Translations under genes and position numbers: made by a program | Shown: one piece after another, positions 17,331-25,410 of the stretch | Numbering within the stretch: position 1 is the stretch's first letter | Layout: each line of letters opens with the position of its first letter | The notes under the pieces: model-generated | What the model saw: only the letters and a program-made list of their open reading frames with translations | Database searches by the model: none | Told to the model about the DNA's origin: nothing | NCBI RefSeq assembly: GCF_965118635.1 | Contig: NZ_CBCPHV010000001.1 | Coordinates: 431,155-495,154, forward strand | From: Empedobacter brevis_A | Lineage (GTDB): Bacteria; Bacteroidota; Bacteroidia; Flavobacteriales; Weeksellaceae | DNA length: 64,000 nucleotides | Direction of reading: 5' to 3'

Positions 17331-18123
17331 AAACTGAGATTTTCAAATTTGATTGAATTTCTTCTGCAGATAGATTGTATAGCATGTCATACAAATTCAT
17401 TTGTAAAGATCCTGGACCATTACTTTTTCTCTGAGCCAATTCTCCTGCTAAACTAAAAATAGCCATACCACTAATTGTTTCGACGAAAGGATTTTCATTA
17501 AGACCAATAAAAGCACCAATTATAGCAGTTGCTGAACAACCTAATCCTGTAACTTTAGTCATTAATTCATGCCCATTTTTAATTTCAATTAGCTGATTGT
17601 CGTAAACAACAAAATCCGAAGCGCCTGAAATACATACAACGGAACCTATTTTCTGATTCAAATTTTGAGCAGCTTTTATTGCTTGATTACTTTGATGTGT
17701 ACTATCGACTCCTTTTCCGTAAACAGTTTCAAAAGCATCTAATGCTAAAATTTCAGAAGCATTTCCCCTTATGGCAGTTGGGCGATAAAGAAGCAGTTCT
17801 TTTAAAAGTTCATTTCTGAACGTTGAAATTCCCGCTCCAACAGGATCTAAAATCCAAGGTTTATTTAATTCGTTTGCTTTTTTTGCGGCAATAAGCATAC
17901 TTTCTGCCCAATAATCATCAAGAGTTCCGATATTAATAACTAATGAATTTGAGATTTTGACAATATTTTCAACTTCTTTGTGTGCATGTATCATAACAGG
18001 CGATGCTCCAATTACCAAAAGAGCATTAGCAGTATTGTTCATCACCACAAAATTTGTGATATTGTGAACCAACGGATTTTTTGTCCGGACAGCATGTAAA
18101 TTTTGAATAATTTGATTTTCCAT
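17320..18123 (-). CDS. thiM: Hydroxyethylthiazole kinase
   Basis: Phosphorylates the thiazole moiety (THZ) for salvage; 267 residues. Seen: VHNITNFVVMNNTANALLVIGASPVM in parts, WILDPVGAG, RGNASEI and the catalytic GLGCSATAIIGAF. Start set at the ATG at 18123; nine extra codons upstream need a TTG. It is the first gene after the TPP riboswitch. Presence of thiM, thiD, thiE and tenA without thiC or thiG here points to salvage of both thiamine halves. Confidence 0.96.
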   Translation of the reverse strand: MENQIIQNLHAVRTKNPLVHNITNFVVMNNTANALLVIGASPVMIHAHKEVENIVKISNSLVINIGTLDDYWAESMLIAAKKANELNKPWILDPVGAGISTFRNELLKELLLYRPTAIRGNASEILALDAFETVYGKGVDSTHQSNQAIKAAQNLNQKIGSVVCISGASDFVVYDNQLIEIKNGHELMTKVTGLGCSATAIIGAFIGLNENPFVETISGMAIFSLAGELAQRKSNGPGSLQMNLYDMLYNLSAEEIQSNLKISVYED

Positions 18124-18217
18124 TAATTGATATTTTTTTAGATGAAACAATTAATGGCTAAAGAGGATTTTCTTTGAAAACGAAGCACTGCAAATATTAA
18201 ATAATTGCATAGATATT

Positions 18218-18294
18218 GCTTTTCCCTACGTCGGTGTTAACCGTATCAGGTTCAAAGGGACTCTCTCAATTCTTTTCAGAATACCCCTAAAGCC
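18218..18294 (-). promoter_or_regulatory. TPP riboswitch (THI element)
   Basis: On the minus strand the leader carries the conserved THI-box core: GGGGT, then the CTGA segment, then CCCTTTGAACCTGAT, CGGTTAACACCG and CGTAGGGA, with P1 formed by GCTTT / AAAGC. Both the pyrimidine-sensing (CTGA) and pyrophosphate-sensing parts are recognisable. It lies about 95 nt before thiM. No clear T-run terminator follows, so translational control is the more likely output (inference). Confidence 0.93.
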
Positions 18295-18298
18295 AAAT

Positions 18299-18306
18299 CA
18301 AATTTA
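18299..18306 (-). promoter_or_regulatory. Promoter -7 element of the thiamine operon
   Basis: TAAATTTG on the minus strand ends 5 nt before the riboswitch P1 stem, the expected distance if transcription begins at the aptamer. No clear -33 element. Confidence 0.6.
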
Positions 18307-18467
18307 TAAAAATTGTTTTGACTTTCATCTATTTTTAGAATAAAGCTTGAAGATTTTGATGAAGAGAAATATTGTTGAGATTGAATTAAAATGTAAAGGC
18401 TGAGTTTCTTTTTTTGTCTTAATCCTTAATTATAAAACGATTAAAAATAAATTATTTAGATTAATAG

Positions 18468-18497
18468 TTTGTAATTAAAAAATATGCAATATATTTG
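18468..18497 (+). promoter_or_regulatory. Promoter of the rpsH operon
   Basis: TTTG (18468-18471), 18 nt, TATATTTG (18490-18497). Predicted start near 18503, giving a leader of about 73 nt before rpsH. Needed because the thiamine island and the rpsN terminator cut rpsH off from the upstream ribosomal genes. Confidence 0.8.
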
Positions 18498-18500
18498 CAA

Positions 18501-18563
18501 CCCAAATGCATAGTGCATTTTGGTAAAAGTTTAATTTTAAAAGTAGTGCTCACGCGCTATACT
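18501..18563 (+). promoter_or_regulatory. Leader hairpins upstream of rpsH
   Basis: Two stems in the predicted 5' leader: AAATGCA (18504-18510) / TGCATTT (18514-18520) with a TAG loop and two further C-G pairs outside a mismatch, and AGTAGTGC (18542-18549) / GCGCTATACT (18554-18563), an eight-pair stem with a two-base bulge. No T-run follows either. Autoregulation by S8 is a hypothesis only. Confidence 0.5.
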
Positions 18564-18575
18564 ATAGAATTATTT

Positions 18576-18977
18576 ATGTATACAGATCCAATTTCAGATT
18601 TTCTAACTCGTGTTAGAAATGCAATGATGGCAGGACACAAAGTTGTGGAAATCCCTGCATCAAAAATTAAAAAAGAGATCACTAAGATCTTATTTGAACA
18701 AGGTTACATCTTGAACTACAAATTCGAAGGACAAGACAAACCTCAAGGAACAATCAAAATCGCTTTAAAGTACGATAAAGTTACAAAAGAGCCAGCTATC
18801 CGTAAAATCAAAAGAGCTTCAACTCCAGGTTTACGTCAATATGCAGGATCTAAAGAATTACCTCGTGTATTAAACGGTTTAGGTGTTGCTATCATCTCAA
18901 CTTCTAAAGGTGTGATGACAGACAAACAAGCTCGTCAAGAGAATGTAGGTGGTGAAGTTTTATGTTTTGTTTATTAA
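18576..18977 (+). CDS. rpsH: 30S ribosomal protein S8
   Basis: 16S rRNA helix-21 binding protein, 133 residues from the ATG at 18576 (MYTDPISDFLTRVRNAMMAG). The frame is open upstream to 18495, but that start lies inside the -7 promoter element. Seen: YDKVTKEPAIRKIKRASTPG and the C-terminal GVAIISTSKGVMTDKQAR followed by VGGEVLCFVY. In Escherichia coli S8 represses the spc operon; here it heads its own transcript. Confidence 0.97.
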   Translation: MYTDPISDFLTRVRNAMMAGHKVVEIPASKIKKEITKILFEQGYILNYKFEGQDKPQGTIKIALKYDKVTKEPAIRKIKRASTPGLRQYAGSKELPRVLNGLGVAIISTSKGVMTDKQARQENVGGEVLCFVY

Positions 18978-18999
18978 TCTTTTAAAAAATTAAGAAATT

Positions 19000-19545
19000 A
19001 TGTCAAGAATAGGACACGCACAAATCAACATTCCTGCAGCAGCAACTGTTGAATTTAAAGATAACGTAGTTACTGTAAAAGGTAACAACATTACAATGAC
19101 AAGAGAGTTAAAAGAAGGATTTGATATTACTATCGAAGACGGAGTTTTAACTGTAGTTCGTCCAGACGATTCTAAAGAAAATAAAGCTTTACATGGTTTA
19201 TACCGTTCATTAATCAATAATATGGTTATCGGTGTTACAGAAGGGTTTAAAAAACAATTAGAATTAGTTGGTGTTGGTTATAGAGCATCTAACCAAGGAC
19301 AAAAATTAGATTTGTCATTAGGTTTCTCTCATAATATCATTATTGAATTACCTACTGAAATTAAAGTTGAAACTTTAACTGAAAAAGGTAAAAACCCTAT
19401 TATTACATTATCATCTCATGATAATCAATTATTAGGAATGATCGTAGCAAAAATTCGTTCTTACCGTAAGCCAGAGCCTTACAAAGGAAAAGGAATTAAA
19501 TACGTAGGAGAAATTATTAGAAGAAAAGCAGGTAAATCTGCATAA
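19000..19545 (+). CDS. rplF: 50S ribosomal protein L6
   Basis: Two-domain large-subunit protein near the GTPase centre, 181 residues. Seen: MSRIGHAQINIPA, LVGVGYRASNQGQKLDLSLG and C-terminal RKPEPYKGKGIKY(V)GE with RKAGKSA. Standard position after rpsH. Confidence 0.97.
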   Translation: MSRIGHAQINIPAAATVEFKDNVVTVKGNNITMTRELKEGFDITIEDGVLTVVRPDDSKENKALHGLYRSLINNMVIGVTEGFKKQLELVGVGYRASNQGQKLDLSLGFSHNIIIELPTEIKVETLTEKGKNPIITLSSHDNQLLGMIVAKIRSYRKPEPYKGKGIKYVGEIIRRKAGKSA

Positions 19546-19558
19546 AAATCATTGAAAA

Positions 19559-19912
19559 ATGGCATTATCTAAAGTAGAAAAAAGACAAAAAATAAAAAGA
19601 CGCGTGCGTCGAAATATTTTTGGAACAGAAACTAAACCTCGTTTGTCAGTTTACCGTTCTAACAAAGAAATTTACGCTCAAATTATTGACGATAACAATG
19701 GAGTAACTTTAGCTTCTGCATCATCTCGTGAAAAAGGTGTTTCTGTAGAAGGTACAAAATCTGAAGTTTCTGCATCAGTTGGTAAAGCATTAGCTGCTAA
19801 AGCTATTGCAAAAGGAATTGAAACTGTAGTTTTTGATCGTAACGGTTTCGTGTATCATGGTAGAATCAAAGCTTTAGCTGATGGAGCTAGAGAAGGTGGA
19901 TTAAAATTCTAA
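19559..19912 (+). CDS. rplR: 50S ribosomal protein L18
   Basis: 5S rRNA-binding protein, 117 residues. Seen: basic N terminus (VEKRQKIKRRVRRNIFGT), RLSVYRSNKEIYAQIIDD and C-terminal FDRNGFVYHGRIKALADGAR then EGGLKF. Canonical. Confidence 0.97.
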   Translation: MALSKVEKRQKIKRRVRRNIFGTETKPRLSVYRSNKEIYAQIIDDNNGVTLASASSREKGVSVEGTKSEVSASVGKALAAKAIAKGIETVVFDRNGFVYHGRIKALADGAREGGLKF

Positions 19913-19928
19913 AAAAGAGAAAGAAATT

Positions 19929-20450
19929 ATGTTAGGATTTAAAAACGTAGAAAGAGTAAAACCAACAGGTTTAGATTTAAAAGATCGTTTAGTTGGAGTA
20001 CAACGTGTTACTAAAGTAACAAAAGGAGGTAGAGCATTTGGATTCTCTGCTATCGTAGTAGTAGGTGACGGAAACGGAGTAGTAGGTTACGGATTAGGGA
20101 AATCTAAAGATGTAGCTTCTGCAATCGCTAAAGCTATCGAAGATGCAAAGAAAAATTTAGTTCGTATCCCATTATTTAACAACACAATTCCTCACGAACA
20201 AGAAGCTCGTTACGGTGGTGCGCAAGTATTCATCCGTCCAGCAGCAAAAGGTACAGGGGTAATTGCAGGAGGTACAGTACGTGCGGTATTAGAATCAGTT
20301 GGTGTACATGATGTATTATCAAAATCAAAAGGTTCTTCTAACCCTCACAATGCAGTAAAAGCTACATTCCGCGCTTTATTAAGCTTACGTTCTGTAGAAA
20401 CTATTGCTCGTCAAAGAGGTATTTCTGTAACTAAAGTATTCAACGGTTAA
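19929..20450 (+). CDS. rpsE: 30S ribosomal protein S5
   Basis: Small-subunit protein important for decoding accuracy, 173 residues. Seen: RVTKVTKGGRAFGFSAIVVV, GDGNGVVGYGLGKSKDV, and C-terminal AGGTVRAVLESVGVHDVLSK. Twelve bp before rpmD. Confidence 0.98.
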   Translation: MLGFKNVERVKPTGLDLKDRLVGVQRVTKVTKGGRAFGFSAIVVVGDGNGVVGYGLGKSKDVASAIAKAIEDAKKNLVRIPLFNNTIPHEQEARYGGAQVFIRPAAKGTGVIAGGTVRAVLESVGVHDVLSKSKGSSNPHNAVKATFRALLSLRSVETIARQRGISVTKVFNG

Positions 20451-20461
20451 AAAAAAGTAAA

Positions 20462-20641
20462 ATGAGCAAAGTAAGAGTAAAACAAACACGTAGTGCAATC
20501 AACCGTGATAAATCTCAAAAAGCTACATTAGTTGCTTTAGGTTTAAAAAAGTTGAATCAAGTTGTTGAGCACGAATCTACTCCTCAAATTGAAGGAATGA
20601 TCCGTAAAATATCACACTTAGTAGTAGTAGAAAGAGCTTAA
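20462..20641 (+). CDS. rpmD: 50S ribosomal protein L30
   Basis: 59 residues: begins MSKVRVKQTRSAINRDKSQK, then ATLVALGLKKLNQVVEHEST and ends VVVERA. The pattern RVKQTRSAI...QKATLVALGLKKL is the L30 signature. Fills the otherwise unexplained space between rpsE and rplO, exactly where L30 belongs in the spc operon. Confidence 0.95.
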   Translation: MSKVRVKQTRSAINRDKSQKATLVALGLKKLNQVVEHESTPQIEGMIRKISHLVVVERA

Positions 20642-20671
20642 TCTCTTTTAACCTTTTAAAAATTATTAAAA

Positions 20672-21127
20672 ATGAATTTAAGTAATTTAAAACCAGCTGC
20701 TGGTTCAGTACAAAATAAATTCCGTAAAGGTAGAGGTGAAGGTAGTGGAAACGGTTTAACAGCAGGTCGTGGACACAAAGGTGCTAAATCTCGTTCTGGT
20801 TATTCAAGAAAAATCGGTTTCGAAGGTGGACAAATGCCTTTACAAAGACGTTTACCTAAATTTGGTTTCAAAAACATCAACAGAGTTGAGTACACTGGAA
20901 TCAATTTAGATACAATTCAACAATTAGTTGATAACAATAAAATTACAGATACTTTAAACAAAGAAACATTAGTACAATTAGGTTTAGCTCACAAAAATGA
21001 CTTAGTGAAAATTTTAGGTCGTGGAGAGTTAAAAGCTACTGTAAATGTTACTGCTGACAAATTCACTCAAACAGCTCAAGAAGCTATTGAGAAAGCAGGA
21101 GGTAAAGTAGAATTAGTTAACGCTTAA
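20672..21127 (+). CDS. rplO: 50S ribosomal protein L15
   Basis: Late-assembly large-subunit protein, 151 residues. Seen: MNLSNLKPAAGS, the glycine-rich RGEGSGNGLTAGRGHKGAKS, GFEGGQMPLQRRLPKFGF and a C-terminal globular part ending GGKVELVNA. Sixteen bp before secY. Confidence 0.97.
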   Translation: MNLSNLKPAAGSVQNKFRKGRGEGSGNGLTAGRGHKGAKSRSGYSRKIGFEGGQMPLQRRLPKFGFKNINRVEYTGINLDTIQQLVDNNKITDTLNKETLVQLGLAHKNDLVKILGRGELKATVNVTADKFTQTAQEAIEKAGGKVELVNA

Positions 21128-21142
21128 GAATATATTTTATAG

Positions 21143-22513
21143 ATGAAAGGGTTTATACAGACCATAAAAAATATCTGGAGCATAAAAGAATTGAAGGATA
21201 AGTTACTTGTAACTATCCTTCTATTGTTGGTTTATAGATTCGGTTCTCATATTCCACTTCCAGGTGTCGATATTAACGAGGTTAATCGTTTTGTTGCAGA
21301 CCAAGAAAATGCAAATTCAGGAATTTTAGGATTATTAAACTCTTTTACCGGAGGTTCTTTCAAAAGAGCTTCCGTATTTGCGTTAGGAATTATGCCTTAT
21401 ATCTCTGCTTCAATTGTTGTACAATTGATGGGATTAGCAGTACCTTACATCCAAAAACTACAAAAAGAAGGAGAAAGTGGACGTAATAAAGTAAATCAAA
21501 TTACAAGATGGTTAACAATCGGGATCTGTTTGGTACAAGCACCAGCATATCTTACATTGGTAACTTCTCAGATTTTACCTTACGACCCAACTTCATCATA
21601 TGCTATCTATGTTATTCCTCCAACCAACTTTTGGTTCTGGTTCCCTTCAACAATCATTTTGATTACGGGAACAATCTTTGCCATGTGGATGGGAGAAAAA
21701 ATTACTGACAAAGGTATTGGTAACGGTATATCAATATTAATTATGGTTGGTATCTTAGCCGACTTACCAAAAGCAATTTTCAATGCATTTGAAGTAGACC
21801 CTTCAAACGGTATTTTCTTCTTGATAGAAATGTTAGGGTTAATCCTAGTTATTGCAATGTGTATTATGATTGTTGCAGCAGTGCGTAAAGTACCTGTACA
21901 ATATGTAAGAAGAGCACAAACTTCAAGTAGTTCATATATGAGATCAGTTACAGATTCTGTACGCTCATATATCCCACTTAAAGTAAATGCAGCAGGTGTA
22001 ATGCCTATCATCTTCGCACAAGCAATTATGTTTTTACCAGGAACATTAGCAAACTATTTCTTAGACGAAGGAAGTCCAGTTAAAGCATTCTTCGCGAAAA
22101 TGGCAGATCCATTTACGTGGGAATACAACATGATCTTCGGATTACTAATTATAATCTTTACCTATTTCTATACTGCGATTACAATCCCAGTAAACCAAAT
22201 GGCAGAAGATCTTAAACGTAACGGAGGAATCATCCCTGGAATCCGTCCTGGAAAAGAAACTGCAAATTTTTTAGACGAAATTTTATCAAAAATTACGTTA
22301 CCTGGAGCAATTTTACTAACTTTGCTTGCTGTTTTGCCAGCTATTGTAAAATTATTAGGTGTAGAACAGAGCTTAGCAATGTTCTTCGGAGGTACATCAA
22401 TGTTAATTATGGTGGGAGTTATCTTAGATACTGTACAACAAATTAATACATATTTATTAAATCACCGTTACGATGGTTTAATGTCTTCAGGTAGAACTTC
22501 AAGAGATATCTAA
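21143..22513 (+). CDS. secY: Preprotein translocase subunit SecY
   Basis: Channel-forming subunit of the Sec translocon, 456 residues with about ten membrane spans. Seen: YRFGSHIPLPGVDINEV near the N terminus, plug-region NSFTGGSFKRASVFALGIMP, RRAQTSSSSYMRS in the cytoplasmic loop, NAAGVMPIIFAQAIM, and C-terminal cytosolic loop GIIPGIRPGKETANFL. Conventional location downstream of rplO, so translocon synthesis is tied to ribosomal proteins. Confidence 0.98.
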   Translation: MKGFIQTIKNIWSIKELKDKLLVTILLLLVYRFGSHIPLPGVDINEVNRFVADQENANSGILGLLNSFTGGSFKRASVFALGIMPYISASIVVQLMGLAVPYIQKLQKEGESGRNKVNQITRWLTIGICLVQAPAYLTLVTSQILPYDPTSSYAIYVIPPTNFWFWFPSTIILITGTIFAMWMGEKITDKGIGNGISILIMVGILADLPKAIFNAFEVDPSNGIFFLIEMLGLILVIAMCIMIVAAVRKVPVQYVRRAQTSSSSYMRSVTDSVRSYIPLKVNAAGVMPIIFAQAIMFLPGTLANYFLDEGSPVKAFFAKMADPFTWEYNMIFGLLIIIFTYFYTAITIPVNQMAEDLKRNGGIIPGIRPGKETANFLDEILSKITLPGAILLTLLAVLPAIVKLLGVEQSLAMFFGGTSMLIMVGVILDTVQQINTYLLNHRYDGLMSSGRTSRDI

Positions 22514-22534
22514 TAATATTTTATTAAAAGATTT

Positions 22535-22750
22535 ATGGCTAAACAAAAACATATTGAACAAGACGGTACGATTACAGAAGCATTATCCAATGCAATGTTC
22601 CGTGTCGAATTAGAAAATGGACATGTTGTAACATGTAACATCTCTGGTAAAATGCGTATGCATTATATCAAATTATTACCAGGTGATAGAGTTAAAATAG
22701 AGATGTCTCCTTACGATTTAACGAAAGGTAGAATATCTTACAGATACTAA
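22535..22750 (+). CDS. infA: Translation initiation factor IF-1
   Basis: OB-fold factor that binds the A site during initiation, 71 residues. Seen: QDGTITEALSNAMFRVELEN, GKMRMHYIKLLPGDRVK and MSPYDLTKGRISYRY. Usual secY-infA-rpmJ arrangement, but followed by a 75-bp spacer with a strong hairpin. Confidence 0.97.
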   Translation: MAKQKHIEQDGTITEALSNAMFRVELENGHVVTCNISGKMRMHYIKLLPGDRVKIEMSPYDLTKGRISYRY

Positions 22751-22770
22751 AAGAAATAATAACGACTGGT

Positions 22771-22802
22771 GATAGAGTTAATGTAAATACGTTAACTCTA
22801 TC
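22771..22802 (+). promoter_or_regulatory. Strong RNA hairpin between infA and rpmJ
   Basis: A 14-pair stem (22771-22784 with 22789-22802, one G-U pair) and an AAAT loop; the first eleven pairs are GATAGAGTTAA / TTAACTCTATC. No T-run follows, so it is unlikely to be an intrinsic terminator. It precedes rpmJ-rpsM-rpsK-rpsD-rpoA-rplQ, so it could be a processing site or a leader bound by S4, the alpha-operon regulator in Escherichia coli (inference). Confidence 0.65.
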
Positions 22803-22825
22803 GGATTATAAATAAATTTACAAAG

Positions 22826-22942
22826 ATGAAAATTAGAGCATCCATTAAAAAGAGAAGTGCTGACTGTAAAATTGTGCGTCGTAAAGGACGTTTGTATGTG
22901 ATCAACAAAAAGAATCCTAAGTTTAAACAAAGACAAGGTTAA
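22826..22942 (+). CDS. rpmJ: 50S ribosomal protein L36 (zinc-free type)
   Basis: 38 residues: MKIRASIKKRSADCKIVRRK followed by GRLYVINKKNPKFKQRQG. Matches L36 throughout, but three of the four zinc ligands of the classical form (two Cys and the His) are replaced, leaving one cysteine: the C-minus form. Located between infA and rpsM as expected. Confidence 0.96.
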   Translation: MKIRASIKKRSADCKIVRRKGRLYVINKKNPKFKQRQG

Positions 22943-22954
22943 TTATTTAGAATT

Positions 22955-23332
22955 ATGGCAAGAATTTCAGGTGTAGATTTACCTAAAAACAAAAGAGGGG
23001 TAATCGGACTTACATACATTTACGGGATCGGAAGAAGTAGTGCTTCTAAAATCTTAGCTGAAAATAACATTTCAGAAGATACAAAAGTTAGCGAATGGAC
23101 TGATGATGAAATCAACGCAATCCGTACATCGATCAATGAAACTTTCAAAGTAGAAGGTGAATTAAGATCAGAAATCCAATTAAACATCAAACGTTTAATG
23201 GATATCGGATGTCAAAGAGGTATTCGTCACAGATTAGGTTTACCATTACGTGGTCAAAGAACAAAAAATAACTCACGTACAAGAAAAGGTAAAAAGAAAA
23301 CAGTTGCTAACAAGAAAAAAGCCACTAAATAA
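22955..23332 (+). CDS. rpsM: 30S ribosomal protein S13
   Basis: Head protein contacting the P-site tRNA and 50S bridge B1, 125 residues. Seen: MARISGVDLPKNKRGVIGLT, YIYGIGRSSASKIL, RGIRHRLGLPLRGQRTKNN and a lysine-rich tail. Confidence 0.98.
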   Translation: MARISGVDLPKNKRGVIGLTYIYGIGRSSASKILAENNISEDTKVSEWTDDEINAIRTSINETFKVEGELRSEIQLNIKRLMDIGCQRGIRHRLGLPLRGQRTKNNSRTRKGKKKTVANKKKATK

Positions 23333-23343
23333 TAAATAGGATC

Positions 23344-23733
23344 ATGGCAAAAAATCAGAAAGTAGTAAAGAAAAGAAAAGTAGTTATTGAAGCTACTGGA
23401 CAAGCTCATATTCAAGCATCGTTTAACAACGTTATCGTTACTTTAACAAACAAAAATGGTGAAGTTATCTCTTGGTCTTCAGCAGGTAAAATGGGATTCC
23501 GTGGATCTAAAAAGAACACTCCTTACGCTGCTCAAGTAGCTGCTCAAGATGCAACAACAGTTGCATACGAGGCAGGATTAAGAAGAGTAAAAGTATTCGT
23601 GAAAGGACCAGGTCAAGGTCGTGAATCTGCTATTAGAACAATTCATAACGGTGGTATCGAGGTTTCTGAAATCGTTGATGTTACTCCATTACCACACAAT
23701 GGATGTCGTCCACCTAAAAAGAGAAGAGTATAA
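23344..23733 (+). CDS. rpsK: 30S ribosomal protein S11
   Basis: Platform protein near the mRNA exit, 129 residues. Seen: AHIQASFNNVIVTLTNKNG, WSSAGKMGFRGSKKNTPYAA, GPGQGRESAIRTI and the C-terminal PLPHNGCRPPKKRRV with the Asn-Gly that forms isoaspartate in other bacteria. Confidence 0.98.
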   Translation: MAKNQKVVKKRKVVIEATGQAHIQASFNNVIVTLTNKNGEVISWSSAGKMGFRGSKKNTPYAAQVAAQDATTVAYEAGLRRVKVFVKGPGQGRESAIRTIHNGGIEVSEIVDVTPLPHNGCRPPKKRRV

Positions 23734-23780
23734 TCATTTTTCTCAATTTAATTATTTAATATATTTAATAGTAACAAATC

Positions 23781-24383
23781 ATGGCAAGATATACAGGACC
23801 AAAAACTAAAATTGCAAGAAAATTTGGACAACCAATTTTCGGTGACGATAAATCTTTTGAGAAAAAGAAATATCCTCCAGGGCAACACGGACCTAACAAA
23901 AGAAGAGCTAAAAAATCAGAATACGCTATTCAGTTAGCTGAAAAACAAAAAGCAAAATACACTTACGGTATTTTAGAGCGTCAATTTGCTAACTTATACA
24001 AAAAAGCAAATGCATCTAAAGGAATTACAGGTGAAGTGTTATTACAATTATGTGAATCTCGTTTAGATAACGTAGTTTACCGTTTAGGTATCGCAAACTC
24101 ACGTAGTGCTGCACGCCAATTAGTTTCTCACAAACACATAACTGTAAACGGAGAAATCGTGAACATCCCTTCTTACCAATTAAGAGCTGGTGATGTAATC
24201 GCTGTTAGAGAAAAATCTAAATCTTTAGCTGCAATCACAAACTCTTTACACGCACGTAGCGAGTACGATTGGTTAATTTGGAATGACGAACAAAAATCAG
24301 GAACTTTCACAAAAGCTCCAGAAAGAGTTCAAATTCCAGAAGATATTAAAGAGCAATTAATCGTCGAGTTATATTCTAAATAA
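23781..24383 (+). CDS. rpsD: 30S ribosomal protein S4 (zinc-free type)
   Basis: 16S assembly-initiating protein, 200 residues. Seen: MARYTGPKTKIARKFGQPIF, YPPGQHG, LCESRLDNVVYRLGIANSR and S4 RNA-binding domain HKHITVNGEIVNIPSY. The N-terminal Cys cluster of zinc-type S4 is absent. It is the classical autoregulator of the alpha operon in Escherichia coli. Confidence 0.98.
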   Translation: MARYTGPKTKIARKFGQPIFGDDKSFEKKKYPPGQHGPNKRRAKKSEYAIQLAEKQKAKYTYGILERQFANLYKKANASKGITGEVLLQLCESRLDNVVYRLGIANSRSAARQLVSHKHITVNGEIVNIPSYQLRAGDVIAVREKSKSLAAITNSLHARSEYDWLIWNDEQKSGTFTKAPERVQIPEDIKEQLIVELYSK

Positions 24384-24405
24384 ACCTTAAAATCAGACTA
24401 ATAAA

Positions 24406-25398
24406 ATGACTATTTTAAATTTCATCAAACCTGACAAAGTAATCTTAGTAGAATCTGACTCTAAATTCGGACAATTCGAGTTCCGTCCATTAGAACCAGG
24501 ATACGGGATTACAGTTGGAAATGCTCTTCGTAGAGTTTTACTTTCTTCATTAGAAGGATATGCAATCACTTCAATAAAAATTGAAGGAGTTGAGCACGAA
24601 TTTTCAACTATTCCAGGAGTAGTGGAAGATGTTACAGAGATCATTTTAAATCTGAAAAAGGTTCGTTTTAAGAAACAAATTGATGAATCAGATGCTGAAA
24701 CTGTAACTGCTACTATCTCAGGGCAAGATCAATTAACAGCTGGTGATTTAGGGAAATTTATTTCTGGATTCCAAGTTTTAAACCCTGAATTAGTTATCGC
24801 TAACTTAGATGCTAAAGTAAATGTAACGATTACATTTACAATCGAAAAAGGTAGAGGATACGTACCAGCTGATGAGAATAAAAAGGCTTCTGCGCCAATC
24901 GGTACTATAGCAATTGATTCTATTTACACTCCAATTAAGAATGTAAAATATGCAATTGAAAACTATCGTGTAGAACAAAAAACTGATTACGAAAAATTAG
25001 TTTTTGAAATTACTACTGATGGTTCTATAACACCTCAAGATGCTTTAACTGAAGCAGCTAAAATATTAATTCACCACTTTATGTTGTTCTCAGATGAGAG
25101 AATTACATTAGAAGCAGAAGAAGTTGCATCTGGTGAAACTTATGATGAAGAAGCATTACATATGCGCCAATTATTGAAAACAAAATTGGTTGATATGGAT
25201 TTATCAGTAAGAGCATTAAATTGTTTAAAAGCAGCTGAAGTTGAAACATTAGGCGAATTAGTTTCTTTCGCTAAGTCTGACTTAATGAAATTCAGAAACT
25301 TTGGTAAGAAATCTCTTACAGAGCTAGAAGAATTGGTGGACAGCAAAGGTCTTAACTTTGGAATGGACATCGCAAAATATAAGTTAGACGTAGAATAA
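24406..25398 (+). CDS. rpoA: RNA polymerase alpha subunit
   Basis: Assembly platform and promoter/activator-contacting subunit of RNA polymerase, 330 residues. Seen: N-terminal domain EPGYGITVGNALRRVLLSSL and IKIEGVEHEFSTIPGV, flexible linker near residue 235, and C-terminal domain LVDMDLSVRALNCLKAAEVE then LMKFRNFGKKSLTELEELV. Expressed with rpsD and rplQ. Confidence 0.98.
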   Translation: MTILNFIKPDKVILVESDSKFGQFEFRPLEPGYGITVGNALRRVLLSSLEGYAITSIKIEGVEHEFSTIPGVVEDVTEIILNLKKVRFKKQIDESDAETVTATISGQDQLTAGDLGKFISGFQVLNPELVIANLDAKVNVTITFTIEKGRGYVPADENKKASAPIGTIAIDSIYTPIKNVKYAIENYRVEQKTDYEKLVFEITTDGSITPQDALTEAAKILIHHFMLFSDERITLEAEEVASGETYDEEALHMRQLLKTKLVDMDLSVRALNCLKAAEVETLGELVSFAKSDLMKFRNFGKKSLTELEELVDSKGLNFGMDIAKYKLDVE

Positions 25399-25410
25399 TT
25401 TTATTAAAAA

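Noticed and set aside
18495..18575. N-terminal extension of S8
   Set aside because: The upstream ATG-like start falls inside the TATATTTG promoter element; conserved S8 sequence begins at 18576.
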